A stretch of 64,000 bases of DNA from Marinobacter sp050379415 (lineage in GTDB: Bacteria; Pseudomonadota; Gammaproteobacteria; Pseudomonadales; Oleiphilaceae), in NCBI RefSeq assembly GCF_050379415.1, contig NZ_JBNRLS010000003.1:496001-560000 (forward strand). The letters are read 5' to 3'. The translations under genes were made by a program, and so were the position numbers. The notes under the pieces were generated by a model. That model was not told where the DNA came from, searched no databases, and saw nothing but the letters and a program-made list of their open reading frames with translations. Of the stretch, positions 33,371 through 41,911 are shown in pieces. Every line of letters begins with the position of its first letter. The stretch's first letter is position 1.

Positions 33371-35086
33371 ATGGACCCCACTCTCACCCTTGTCGGAGCA
33401 CTGATGCTGGTGATCAGCATCGTGCTCAGCCCGCTGTCCAGTCGTGTCGGCATGCCGGTGCTGCTGATTTTCCTGGTGGTGGGCATGATGATGGGCGAGG
33501 ACGGTCCCGGCGGCATCGAATTCGACGATTTCGAGCTGGCCTTTCTGATCGCCAATCTAGCCCTGGGAGTGATCCTGCTCGACGGCGGAATGCGTACCCG
33601 GGCGGAAACTTTCCGGGTGGGTCTGAGACCGGCATTGGTGCTGGCGACCCTCGGTGTCTTCATGACCGCCGCCGGAGCGGCGGTGGTCGCCCGATGGGTC
33701 TTCGACCTGGAGTGGCTGACCGCCCTGCTCATTGGTGCCATCATCTCCTCCACCGACGCCGCGGCGGTGTTTTCACTGCTCCAGGGGCGCGGACTGCACT
33801 TGAACGAGCGGGTCAGCGCCACCCTGGAAATCGAGTCCGGCAGTAACGATCCAATGGCCATTTTCCTGACCCTTTTGCTGGTCACTCTCATTGGCAACGA
33901 GGGGGCGGGCGCTACCTGGTCGGCATTGATAATGCTGGTCCAGCAGTTCGGCATCGGCGGTGTCGCCGGTCTGTTGGGAGGTTTTGCCGTGGTGGAGCTG
34001 GCCAACCGTATCCGCCTGACACCATCCCTGTACCCGCTGCTGGTGGCCGCTGCCGGAATTTCCGTGTTCTCCGCCACCAACGCCCTGGGCGGCTCCGGTT
34101 TCCTGGCCATCTATCTGACCGGCGTAGTGATCGGCAACCGTCCGGTGCGCATGATGCCGATGATTCTCCAGGTGCACGACGGCCTGGCATGGCTAGCCCA
34201 GCTGTGCCTGTTCCTCATGCTGGGCCTGCTGGTATCGCCATCGGAATTGCTGCCCCTGGCCGGCAGCGGTCTGATCCTGGCCCTGGCGCTGATCTTTGTC
34301 ATCCGTCCGGCCACGGTCTTCGCTACCCTTTGGCCTTTCGGCTTCAAACGTCGAGAGCTCGGCTTTATCGGCTGGGTCGGCCTGAGAGGGGCAGTGCCGA
34401 TCGTGCTGGCACTGTTTCCGATCATCGCTGGGCTGCCAGAGGCCCAACAGGTCTTCCATGCCGCGTTCTTCATCGTTCTGGTGTCACTGCTTGTGCAGGG
34501 CACGACCATGGCACCGCTGGCACGGAAACTCCGGCTCGAAGTGCCCGCCGGCGACGATCCCTACCGTCGCCTGCCGCTGGATGCGCCCGCAGCCGGCGAT
34601 CACGAACTGATGCTGTTTCCCCTCCGTGGCAAGAACTGGGAAACGCCCCGACGTCTGGGCCAGTTGAGGTTTCCGGCAAATACCGCAGTGGCCGGCGTAT
34701 TCCGCAACCGGGTCTGCCTGCAGCCAAAGGCGGACCTGGAGGTTTCAAGTGGCGATATGGTTGCCATGTTTGCCACGCCTGGCGTACTGCCTGAGCTGGG
34801 TAAGGCCCTCAGCGGCCGCCATGCGCCGGAATACCTGGCAGAACGGGCCTTCTTCGGGGACTTCGTGCTGAATGGAGACGCGCTGCTTGGGGATGTGGAG
34901 CAGGTCTATGGCATCGAGTTCGATGAACTCTCGCCGGACATCAGTCTGGCGGAGTGCTTCTCCCGGCGCACCAAGGGGCACCCGGTTGTCGGGGACACCG
35001 TGACTCTCGGCCCCGTCACCCTGGTCGCCCGGGCCACGGAAGCTGACCGGGTCACCAAGGTGGGTATGAAGATGGACCGTTCATAA
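33371..35086 (+). CDS. nhaP2: NhaP2/CvrA-type K+(Na+)/H+ antiporter
   Basis: A 571-residue CPA1-family antiporter. About twelve membrane helices span residues 1-395, with SSTDAAAVFSLLQGR and the family motif ESGSNDPMAIFLTLLLV that contains the ion-binding Asp. A cytoplasmic RCK_C-like domain covers about 410-490 and a CorC_HlyC-type domain about 500-571 (FGDFVLNGDALLGDVEQVYG). It exports cytoplasmic K+ or Na+ against protons. This three-domain layout matches NhaP2/CvrA. It is monocistronic, preceded by the tRNA gene on the other strand. Confidence 0.9.
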   Translation: MDPTLTLVGALMLVISIVLSPLSSRVGMPVLLIFLVVGMMMGEDGPGGIEFDDFELAFLIANLALGVILLDGGMRTRAETFRVGLRPALVLATLGVFMTAAGAAVVARWVFDLEWLTALLIGAIISSTDAAAVFSLLQGRGLHLNERVSATLEIESGSNDPMAIFLTLLLVTLIGNEGAGATWSALIMLVQQFGIGGVAGLLGGFAVVELANRIRLTPSLYPLLVAAAGISVFSATNALGGSGFLAIYLTGVVIGNRPVRMMPMILQVHDGLAWLAQLCLFLMLGLLVSPSELLPLAGSGLILALALIFVIRPATVFATLWPFGFKRRELGFIGWVGLRGAVPIVLALFPIIAGLPEAQQVFHAAFFIVLVSLLVQGTTMAPLARKLRLEVPAGDDPYRRLPLDAPAAGDHELMLFPLRGKNWETPRRLGQLRFPANTAVAGVFRNRVCLQPKADLEVSSGDMVAMFATPGVLPELGKALSGRHAPEYLAERAFFGDFVLNGDALLGDVEQVYGIEFDELSPDISLAECFSRRTKGHPVVGDTVTLGPVTLVARATEADRVTKVGMKMDRS

Positions 35087-35204
35087 AATAACTGAATGGC
35101 GAAAAAGGGTGGCTATAAAACTTAACAAAACCCCTTAACAGCCTCACCCTGAGCTATGATATAAACGGTTTTGCAGAAATATTAATATTTGGTAAGTCAG
35201 GGTT

Positions 35205-35765
35205 ATGGGTTTGCTTCGAAACGTTTGCCGTTGTCTGTTCATGTTTGTGCTGCTGGTGTCAGGAACTGCCGGTGCCTCGGAATTGCTTGCGAAAGCCGAC
35301 GTTCGCATGCCTGAACCACAACAATTCAAACCGGACCGCTTCGACATCAGCGAGGTACTGGTGAAAAAAGCGGAACGCCGGTTGTATTTGCTGGATGGGG
35401 AGGACGTTGTCCGGAGCTATCGCATTTCGCTTGGCGACAACCCTGAAGGCCACAAACTCTACGAAGGCGATGAGCGCACTCCGGAGGGTGAATACCTTCT
35501 GGACTGGCGCAACGACCAGAGCGATTTCTACAAGTCCATCCACATTTCCTACCCCAGCCCGAGGGACCGCGAACTGGCCGAGGCCTGGGGCCTGAATCCC
35601 GGCGGCAGCATCATGATCCATGGCTTGCCCAATGAAGCCGGTGACATGGCTTTTGCCTATGTCGGCCTGGACTGGACCGATGGCTGCATCGCAGTCACCA
35701 ACGAAGCCATGGATGAGATCTGGCAATTGGTCTCCAATGGAACCCCGATCCGCATTCTTCCGTGA
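35205..35765 (+). CDS. exported YafK/YkuD-family L,D-transpeptidase
   Basis: A 186-residue protein with a signal peptide (about residues 1-24). The YkuD domain covers about residues 48-186. Active-site segments are SIMIHGLPNEAG and LDWTDGCIAVTNEAMDEIW, with the nucleophilic Cys in TDGCIAV; relatives of the DpaA/YafK branch have this motif where classical enzymes have SHGC. Such proteins act on peptidoglycan cross-links, and E. coli DpaA cleaves Lpp from peptidoglycan. That is notable because an Lpp-like lipoprotein gene follows 200 bases downstream. Confidence 0.85.
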   Translation: MGLLRNVCRCLFMFVLLVSGTAGASELLAKADVRMPEPQQFKPDRFDISEVLVKKAERRLYLLDGEDVVRSYRISLGDNPEGHKLYEGDERTPEGEYLLDWRNDQSDFYKSIHISYPSPRDRELAEAWGLNPGGSIMIHGLPNEAGDMAFAYVGLDWTDGCIAVTNEAMDEIWQLVSNGTPIRILP

Positions 35766-35965
35766 ATAGTGCATGACACCACGATTAAGTTGTTGTCATA
35801 AGCTAAGAAATTTTGCGTATCCTTAGTTAACATTTTGTCTCGGAGTGTTTTACACTGTTTAACGACTCCGATGGAAAACACTTCCTTCGGACCCGGTTTT
35901 ACAGGAAGTGGTCTATACTCACTTCCGAGACTCAGGACATAAAACGACCAATAAGGGGATTTACT

Positions 35966-36244
35966 ATGCGTAAACTGATGATCGCTGGGTTTGCAATGGC
36001 TACTGCTCTGACTGCCGGCTGTGCCAGCAACCAGGCTGCCATCGACGAGGCCAATGCGACTGCAACTTCTGCCGAGCAGACCGCTGAGAACGCACTGAAC
36101 ACCGCCAACAGCGCTGCCGCTGACGCACGCACTGCGCAGCAGACTGCAGAAGAAGCTCTGGCCGCTGCCCGCGCAGCCCAGCAAGCTGCTGACGAAGCTA
36201 ACGAGCGTGCCAAGCGCATGCTGCAGAGCGCCAGCCAGAAGTAA
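35966..36244 (+). CDS. Lpp/OprI-type murein lipoprotein with C-terminal Lys
   Basis: A 92-residue lipoprotein. The signal peptide ends in the lipobox LTAGC, so Cys20 is acylated. The mature part is an alanine-rich heptad helix that would form a trimeric coiled coil in the periplasm. It ends SASQK; the C-terminal Lys is the residue through which Lpp is linked to peptidoglycan by L,D-transpeptidases. A strong intrinsic terminator follows at 36267-36290, as expected for an abundant monocistronic mRNA. Two L,D-transpeptidase genes lie within 4 kb. Confidence 0.9.
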   Translation: MRKLMIAGFAMATALTAGCASNQAAIDEANATATSAEQTAENALNTANSAAADARTAQQTAEEALAAARAAQQAADEANERAKRMLQSASQK

Positions 36245-36266
36245 TTGGCTCGCTCCAGCTGAAAAG

Positions 36267-36290
36267 GGCCGGGATTCCCGGCCTTTTTTT
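36267..36290 (+). terminator. intrinsic terminator of the Lpp-like gene
   Basis: GGCCGGG and CCCGGCC form a 7-bp GC stem with an ATT loop, followed directly by seven T. It starts 22 bases after the lipoprotein stop. Confidence 0.9.
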
Positions 36291-36304
36291 GTGCCTGCCA
36301 CTCC

Positions 36305-37096
36305 CTATTCGGGGGACTCGGTGGATCCACCCTGCTTGTTGCTGAACGACTTTTCCATGAAGGGCCGGACCAGGTCCATGGGCATCGGGAACATGATAGT
36401 GGAAGAATTCGAGCCACTCATATCCGCCATGGTTTGCAGGTAACGCAACTGCATGGCCCCGGAGTCGGCGGACATGACCTGGGCCGCTTCTACCAGTTTC
36501 TTCGACGCCTGCAATTCACCCTCGGCATGAATCACCTTGGCCCGACGCTCGCGCTCCGCCTCGGCCTGGCGGGCAATAGCCCGGATCATGGACTCGTTCA
36601 GGTCCACATGCTTGATCTCCACATTCGCTACCTTGATGCCCCATTCCTCGGTCTGGGAATCGATAATCTCCTGGATATCGGCGTTGAGCTTGTCACGCTC
36701 CGAGAGCATTTCGTCCAGATCGTGTTTGCCGAGCACCGAACGCAGGGTGGTCTGGGCCAGTTGGCTGGTGGCCGAGTTGAAATCCTCGACCCGGATGATG
36801 GCCCGCTCAGGGTCCACCACACGGAAATAGAGCACAGCATTCACCCGAACTGTCACGTTATCTTTGGAAATGACATCCTGACTGGGGACATCCAGCACAA
36901 TGACCCGCAGATCCACCCTGACGATCTGCTGGATTCCGGGAATGACAATGATCAGACCCGGTCCCTTGACGCCCTGGAAGCGCCCAAGGAAGAACACCAC
37001 GCCCCGCTCATACTCGGGCAGGATCTTGATCGCCGATCCGAGGATCAGCAACAGCACCACCGTCGGTGCGAGATAGGGAATCAGATCACCAATCAT
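36305..37096 (-). CDS. slipin / SPFH (band 7) membrane protein
   Basis: A 263-residue stomatin-like protein. A short N-terminal membrane hairpin (LAPTVVLLLILGSAIKIL) is followed by the SPFH domain, with YERGVVFFLGRFQGVKGPGL, TVRVNAVLYFRVVDPERAII and TTLRSVLGKHDLDEMLSERD. The helical C-terminal part, EAERERRAKVIHAEGELQAS, oligomerises. It organises membrane microdomains. Its partner is the NfeD protein encoded just upstream in the same operon, a pairing conserved across bacteria. Confidence 0.9.
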   Translation of the reverse strand: MIGDLIPYLAPTVVLLLILGSAIKILPEYERGVVFFLGRFQGVKGPGLIIVIPGIQQIVRVDLRVIVLDVPSQDVISKDNVTVRVNAVLYFRVVDPERAIIRVEDFNSATSQLAQTTLRSVLGKHDLDEMLSERDKLNADIQEIIDSQTEEWGIKVANVEIKHVDLNESMIRAIARQAEAERERRAKVIHAEGELQASKKLVEAAQVMSADSGAMQLRYLQTMADMSGSNSSTIMFPMPMDLVRPFMEKSFSNKQGGSTESPE

Positions 37097-37134
37097 ACGG
37101 CCTCCTTGTTTGCCGTGAACTGTTGAACGCCGGG

Positions 37135-38592
37135 TCAGCCTTCTTCTTGGATGACCTCGACGGTTACCGTCAAACCTTCGATGCCGGTAACCCGCACAGG
37201 GTCACCGGCATTCACCGGTTGCTCACTGCGGGCATTCCAGCGCTCGCCACTGATACGTACATGACCATTGTAGTGCTCGTGGCCACGGGTGAAGTCATCC
37301 AGGGCTTCACCCTGCTCGTGGGTAATCTGCTCGGAACCGCTGACCGGGTGTTTCCGTCGCAAACCGATGAAGCGGGTGACTGTCCAGAGAATGAAGCCCG
37401 CTGCCACAATGGCGGTACCGCCAATGGTGGGTAACGAGATATCCCGGTGACTGCCGTCCATCAGGATCACCGATCCGGCGACAAAGGCAACAATGCCCCC
37501 GACCCCCAACATGCCAAAACTCGGCATGAAGGCCTCGCCAACGATAAAGGCCAGCCCCAGCATGATCAGCGCCAGGCCGGCATAGTTCACCGACAACACC
37601 TGGAAGGCGAACAGCGCGAGGATCAGGCTGATGGCACCGATGACACCCGGGACGATGGCACCGGGATTGGCCAGTTCAAAGATGATGCCGTAGAAGCCGA
37701 TGATCATCAGGAAGTAGGCGACGTTCGGGTCGGTGATTACCGACAGCAGGTTGGTGCGCCAGTCCGGCTCGGCACGCACCAGCTCCAGGTCGGCGGTGCT
37801 CAGGGTAAAGTCACCAGAAGCCATCCGGACTGTCCGGCCGTCGATCTGGCGCAGCAGATCCCTCAGGTTGGGGGCCACCACATCAATTACATTGCGTTCC
37901 AGGGCCTCTGAGGCTCCCAGGTTCACCGCTTCCCGTACTGCCTCCTCCGCCCAGTCGGCATTACGGCCATGACGTTCCGCCAGGCCCCGGATATAGCTGA
38001 CCGCGTCTTCCAGAACCTTGCGTTCCATGGCGGTATCTCCCCGGCGCTTACCGTCCTCTTCACTACCCTCTGTACCCTCCGACTCGGACCGTTGCTCGGT
38101 TTCCTTCGGTTCAGCGGGCGGCTCAGCCGGCTCGGATCCGGGAATACCACCCATCTGGACCGGCGTCGCCGAGCCAAGGTTGGTCGCCGGCGCCATGGCG
38201 GCGATGTGACTGCCGTAGAGGATGTAGGTGCCGGCGCTGGCGGCCCGGGCTCCCTGGGGGGACACGTAGGTTGCCACCGGCACGTCGGAGGCAAGGATGG
38301 TCTTGATGATCTCCCGCATGGAATCCATCAGACCGCCAGGCGTGTCCATTTCGATTACGACCAGCCCCATGCCCTCGGACTCCGCGCGGCGGATGCCCCG
38401 GGTCACATAGTCCATGGTCGCCGGGCCAATGGCACCCTGCACAGTAAGCACCAGGGCCCGGTCCGGGCTGGTCTGGGCAAGCAAATGGTGGGAAAGGGAG
38501 ATTCCCGCGAGCAAAGCCCCGAGAAGAAAGACCGCCGCAAACAGATTCAGTCGCCGGGACTTCCCGGCTCTGATGGCTTGCTTTCCTTGCAT
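37135..38592 (-). CDS. NfeD-family ClpP-class membrane serine protease
   Basis: A 485-residue protein. After an N-terminal signal/anchor (about 15-40) comes a ClpP/crotonase-like protease domain with EMDTPGGLMDSMREI and the catalytic Ser in GARAASAGTYIL. Next is a low-complexity acidic insertion at about residues 155-190, rich in Glu, Pro and Ser. Then follow four to five transmembrane helices (about 285-415) and a C-terminal OB-fold NfeD domain (HYNGHVRISGERWNARSEQP). It cleaves the hydrophobic tails of partner slipins in archaeal homologues. It sits 38 bases upstream of the slipin gene. Confidence 0.9.
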   Translation of the reverse strand: MQGKQAIRAGKSRRLNLFAAVFLLGALLAGISLSHHLLAQTSPDRALVLTVQGAIGPATMDYVTRGIRRAESEGMGLVVIEMDTPGGLMDSMREIIKTILASDVPVATYVSPQGARAASAGTYILYGSHIAAMAPATNLGSATPVQMGGIPGSEPAEPPAEPKETEQRSESEGTEGSEEDGKRRGDTAMERKVLEDAVSYIRGLAERHGRNADWAEEAVREAVNLGASEALERNVIDVVAPNLRDLLRQIDGRTVRMASGDFTLSTADLELVRAEPDWRTNLLSVITDPNVAYFLMIIGFYGIIFELANPGAIVPGVIGAISLILALFAFQVLSVNYAGLALIMLGLAFIVGEAFMPSFGMLGVGGIVAFVAGSVILMDGSHRDISLPTIGGTAIVAAGFILWTVTRFIGLRRKHPVSGSEQITHEQGEALDDFTRGHEHYNGHVRISGERWNARSEQPVNAGDPVRVTGIEGLTVTVEVIQEEG

Positions 38593-38614
38593 GGCATGTC
38601 CCCCTTTTCAGTCA

Positions 38615-39664
38615 TCAGAAGTAGAGTTTTTGCTCCTGCTCACTTCCAGTTTCAGGAGATTTCTCCCCGGCACTCTCATCCGTGGCAACCTGAGTGAGCT
38701 GCTCACCGATCATGGTGGGAATGCCATCGGCCTGGTCCACCGCCAGCTCAATTGCCCGGCGATTCACCTCTACAGACGGGTTCCGCTCACGGAACCCCTC
38801 GACCTCGGCAAAGACCCGTTGCCAGAGTTCGTCCCGGTCCTCCCGGGAATAGTCCTCACCCGGACGGTGCACCTCGAGCCATACCTCTCCTCCGGATATA
38901 CCGATCTTGACCGGATCGCGGATCACCTGAACCGGTGTTCCCTTGTCGACCTGGTAGATAAACCGCGAGATATCCTCGTTGTACATTCGGAAGCAGCCAT
39001 GACTGACCGGCATCCCGACCCCGAAACGCTTGTTGGTGCCGTGGATCAGGTAGCCTTTCTCGCTCAGCAAAAGGGCGTGGGTACCCAGCGGGTTGCCGGG
39101 GCCGGGGGGAATCATCTTCGGCAGGTATTCACCATTGGCCTCGTACTCGGCACGGATACTGGCCGGCGGGTACCAGGCCGGCGACTCCAGCGGCATGGTC
39201 ACTTCCGCATCGGTCAGGGGCGAGGGATTCTCCTCGGTACCAACCCCGACCGGATAGACCTGCACACCACCATCGCCGGTGAAATAATAGAGGCGGTACT
39301 CCGCCAGGTTGATCACGATACCCTTGCGGCGGGCCTCATCCGGAATCACATACTGCCGGGGCAGGGTAATAGTCGTACCTTCCCCGGGCAGCCAGGGGTC
39401 CACCCCGGGATTGGCCTTCACCAGTTCCAGGTAGCCCAGCGCCAGACGGTTGCCAAGCTTGGCGAAGGTGTCTTCATAGCGGGTGGTAAAAGCCTGCAAC
39501 TCACCGGCGAGATCACCGTTGAGCTCGAAGGTGGGAACCCGGGGGCTCCGGTCAGGCTCGGCTTCAGACTCTTTATCCGAAGCGGCATCTGTCGCCGCCA
39601 TTGCCGGGACGGTCGCCAGTGCAACCAACAGCGCCAGAATGTTCCAATACTTTCCAAACCGCAT
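38615..39664 (-). CDS. ErfK/YbiS-type L,D-transpeptidase
   Basis: A 349-residue exported protein. The signal peptide is RFGKYWNILALLVALATVPA. A LysM-like region lies at about 80-105 (NPGVDPWLPGEGTTITLP). The catalytic YkuD domain spans about 110-260 and contains YLIHGTNKRFGVGMPVSHGC followed by FRMYNEDI. This matches the enzymes that attach Braun lipoprotein to peptidoglycan or make 3-3 cross-links. I chose ATG 39664; a GTG at 39691 would precede the signal peptide. It lies 22 bases downstream of the nfeD gene's right end, on the same strand, so it is transcribed ahead of nfeD. Confidence 0.9.
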   Translation of the reverse strand: MRFGKYWNILALLVALATVPAMAATDAASDKESEAEPDRSPRVPTFELNGDLAGELQAFTTRYEDTFAKLGNRLALGYLELVKANPGVDPWLPGEGTTITLPRQYVIPDEARRKGIVINLAEYRLYYFTGDGGVQVYPVGVGTEENPSPLTDAEVTMPLESPAWYPPASIRAEYEANGEYLPKMIPPGPGNPLGTHALLLSEKGYLIHGTNKRFGVGMPVSHGCFRMYNEDISRFIYQVDKGTPVQVIRDPVKIGISGGEVWLEVHRPGEDYSREDRDELWQRVFAEVEGFRERNPSVEVNRRAIELAVDQADGIPTMIGEQLTQVATDESAGEKSPETGSEQEQKLYF

Positions 39665-39714
39665 AGTTCTGTTCCGAAATTCAATGTGCACGCAAACGGT
39701 GACAGCAAACCCAA

Positions 39715-40284
39715 TCAGGAGTTCATGGCCGTGGTCCAGACGGTTACCAGGGCCAGGAGTACAAACAGGACGCTGGCGCTGATTCTCGCCGTCGCCAATG
39801 GCATCCGCTCCATCAGCCAGCGACCGGCCATGATAACCGGTATGTTGGCCAGCAACATCCCCACGGTTGTTCCCATGATAACCCAGAATGTGTCCGTAAA
39901 CTTCGCTGCCAGTACAACCGTGGCCACCTGGGTCTTGTCACCGATCTCGGCGAGGAAAAACATGATGGTGGTGGCCATGAACGCACCCATGCCCAGAAAC
40001 TTGGAATCCTCACTGTCATCCTTGTCGGGAATCAGCAGCCACAGGGCTATGACGACGAAGCTTCCGGACAGGATCCATGGCAACCAGGCTTCCGGAATCA
40101 AGCTGGCAATCCAGGCGCCCAGCCAGGCCGAGAGAGCATGATTCAGGATCGTGGCGACCAGAATACCGAGGATGATCGGAGTGCGCCTGGCGTAGCGTGC
40201 GACGAGGAAAAGGGAAAGCAGCTGGGTCTTGTCGCCGATTTCAGCTATGGCAACGGCAGCGGTAGAGGCGAGAAAGGCGTCCAT
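39715..40284 (-). CDS. mneA: TMEM165/GDT1 (UPF0016) family manganese exporter
   Basis: A 189-residue membrane protein with about six helices and two copies of the family motif, AEIGDKTQLLSLFLVARY near residue 14 and AEIGDKTQVATVVLAAKF near residue 110. The paired Glu and Asp residues bind Mn2+ or Ca2+. The ATG at 40284 has GGAG 9 nt upstream. A manganese-sensing yybP-ykoY riboswitch precedes the gene, which strongly supports Mn2+ export. The symbol mneA follows the Vibrio homologue and is tentative. Confidence 0.9.
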   Translation of the reverse strand: MDAFLASTAAVAIAEIGDKTQLLSLFLVARYARRTPIILGILVATILNHALSAWLGAWIASLIPEAWLPWILSGSFVVIALWLLIPDKDDSEDSKFLGMGAFMATTIMFFLAEIGDKTQVATVVLAAKFTDTFWVIMGTTVGMLLANIPVIMAGRWLMERMPLATARISASVLFVLLALVTVWTTAMNS

Positions 40285-40296
40285 CAAAAAGCTCCA

Positions 40297-40472
40297 GGGC
40301 GGATATCCAAGACATGAGACAGCCCACCTTCCGCCCATAGGAGGTGATCTGCCTCAGGTCTTGCCAATCCCTGCATTGCGAATGCGGGACACGGTGGCCA
40401 TGGAGATTGAGCCCCAAGTATGTTGACCACCGTCCGGCCGGACCATCCGGCACGGAGGCTACTCCCCTGAAG
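40297..40472 (-). promoter_or_regulatory. yybP-ykoY manganese riboswitch
   Basis: On the minus strand the leader contains GGGGAGTAGCC (40457-40467), CAACATACTT (40416-40425) and GGCAAGACCT (40356-40365), the conserved loops of the yybP-ykoY aptamer. P1 pairs CTTCAGG (40466-40472) with CCTGAGG (40352-40358). The expression platform has GGGCGGA (40330-40336) complementary to TCCGCCC (40297-40303), directly before the RBS GGAG and ATG of the exporter gene. Mn2+ binding would be expected to expose the RBS or prevent termination. Confidence 0.92.
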
Positions 40473-40509
40473 GAGGGTGCATGCTAGCCAATTGCGCCCC
40501 GGATCGCAA

Positions 40510-41901
40510 CTATGCCCGCATCCGCCAGACCGGAAAGGCGGCTACAGCGACGAACACCGCAATCAGCCACCAGGCGCTGTGGAAGGCGTTGATAGTCGGC
40601 AGGCCACCACTGTGCTCCCCGAATTCCACGGTCAGGGCCACGATGTTGACACCGAAGGCCCCACCCAGCTGCCGGGTGAAATTGATGGTGCTGGAAGCCG
40701 CACCCAGCTGTTCCGGCCTGAGCGGATTGAGCGCGCCGGTAGACAATGCCGGCAACATGAAGCCGATGCCGATACGCCCCAGGATGGTCCACAGTGCCAG
40801 CCAACCGAAGGCCAGGGAGATATCCGACACCGCAAACAACATCGCTGAGGCCGCAAACATGGCGATGCCGAACACCACCAGCTTGCGGGCACTCTGGCGA
40901 TCGGCCAATCGCCCGGCGAGAGGAAAGGTTATGCCCAGTACAATGCCGGCGGGCAGCATCAGCAATCCCGCCTCGGTGGCACTGAACCCCAGGGAGGTCT
41001 GGACAAACAGGGGGACCAGGTAGGTGGATCCGAACAACGCCAGCCCCAGAGCCATGGCGCCGAGATTGGCATAGACAAACGCGGGGGTTCGCAGGAGCGC
41101 GATGTTGACCAGTGGATGCCGGGCAGACCGCTCCCGTACCACGAACAGGACCAGCAACACCGCCGCCACCAGCGCCTGCATTCCGATGCGCAGTTCCGCT
41201 CCGGCCAGTTCCTGCATGCGGTTCAGGGTATCGAGGGCGAGGGCAATCGTTGCCCCGAGCAGCAGCAGGCCGGGCAGATCAAATCGGTAAGGTTCGGGAC
41301 GGTTCGGTGGCACGGGCAGGAAACGCCAGGCCATGAACACACCCAGCATGGTGACCGGGGCCGGCGCAAACATGACGAAACGCCAGTTCAGCTGATCGAC
41401 CAGGAAGCCGCCCAGCACGGGGCCCAGTGCCGGCGCCAGAATCACTCCCATCCCGTAGATGCCCATGGCCTGCCCCCGTCGTTCCCTGGGGAAGATCCGG
41501 AACACCAGGTACATGCCCATGGGTTGCATCAGGCCCGCCATGGCGCCCTGGCCGATCCGGGCGGCAATCAGCTGGTCCGGCGTCCCGGCAAAGCCGCCGG
41601 CAATTGAAATCAGGGTAAACAGCACCATGGCGCTGGCCAGGGTCTTGCGCACGCCGAAATGGTCCAGCAACCAGGAAGAGGCCAGCATGGTGGTGGTCAT
41701 GGCGGCAATGAAACCGGTCGCAAGCCAGTGTACCTGGCCCTGACGGATACCGAACTCCAGCATGATGTCATGCAGTGCCACGTTGACCACCGTGGCACTG
41801 AGTACCGTGGCCATGGTGCCGAGCATCACCGTACACACCGCCAGCCAACGCCAGCGGTCGCCGTAACGGGCCCTGAGTCCGTCGACCGTGTTATCCGTCA
41901 G
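40510..41901 (-). CDS. MFS transporter, DHA2 (EmrB/QacA-like) family
   Basis: A drug/H+ antiporter-type protein with about fourteen transmembrane helices. Motifs include LDHFGVRKTLASAMVLFTLI, the motif-C-like GVILAPALGPVLGGFLVDQL, and NWRFVMF. The first standard start is a GTG at 41838 inside the first helix and without an RBS. A CTG at 41899-41901 has AGGAG 7 nt upstream and yields LTDNTVDGLRARYGDRWRWL, a normal cytoplasmic N-terminus for the family. I therefore propose the non-standard CTG start (463 residues; 442 from the GTG). The preceding marR gene ends 10 bases away and its stop overlaps this RBS. It probably exports a toxic compound sensed by MarR. Confidence 0.88.
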   Translation of the reverse strand: MTDNTVDGLRARYGDRWRWLAVCTVMLGTMATVLSATVVNVALHDIMLEFGIRQGQVHWLATGFIAAMTTTMLASSWLLDHFGVRKTLASAMVLFTLISIAGGFAGTPDQLIAARIGQGAMAGLMQPMGMYLVFRIFPRERRGQAMGIYGMGVILAPALGPVLGGFLVDQLNWRFVMFAPAPVTMLGVFMAWRFLPVPPNRPEPYRFDLPGLLLLGATIALALDTLNRMQELAGAELRIGMQALVAAVLLVLFVVRERSARHPLVNIALLRTPAFVYANLGAMALGLALFGSTYLVPLFVQTSLGFSATEAGLLMLPAGIVLGITFPLAGRLADRQSARKLVVFGIAMFAASAMLFAVSDISLAFGWLALWTILGRIGIGFMLPALSTGALNPLRPEQLGAASSTINFTRQLGGAFGVNIVALTVEFGEHSGGLPTINAFHSAWWLIAVFVAVAAFPVWRMRA

Positions 41902-41911
41902 GATGAATCTC

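Noticed and set aside
35899..35919. sigma-70 promoter (TTTACA / TATACT) for the Lpp-like gene
   Set aside because: The -10-like box is good, but the TTTACA is only about 10 bases upstream, so the pair is not a valid promoter. The true -35 could not be identified.
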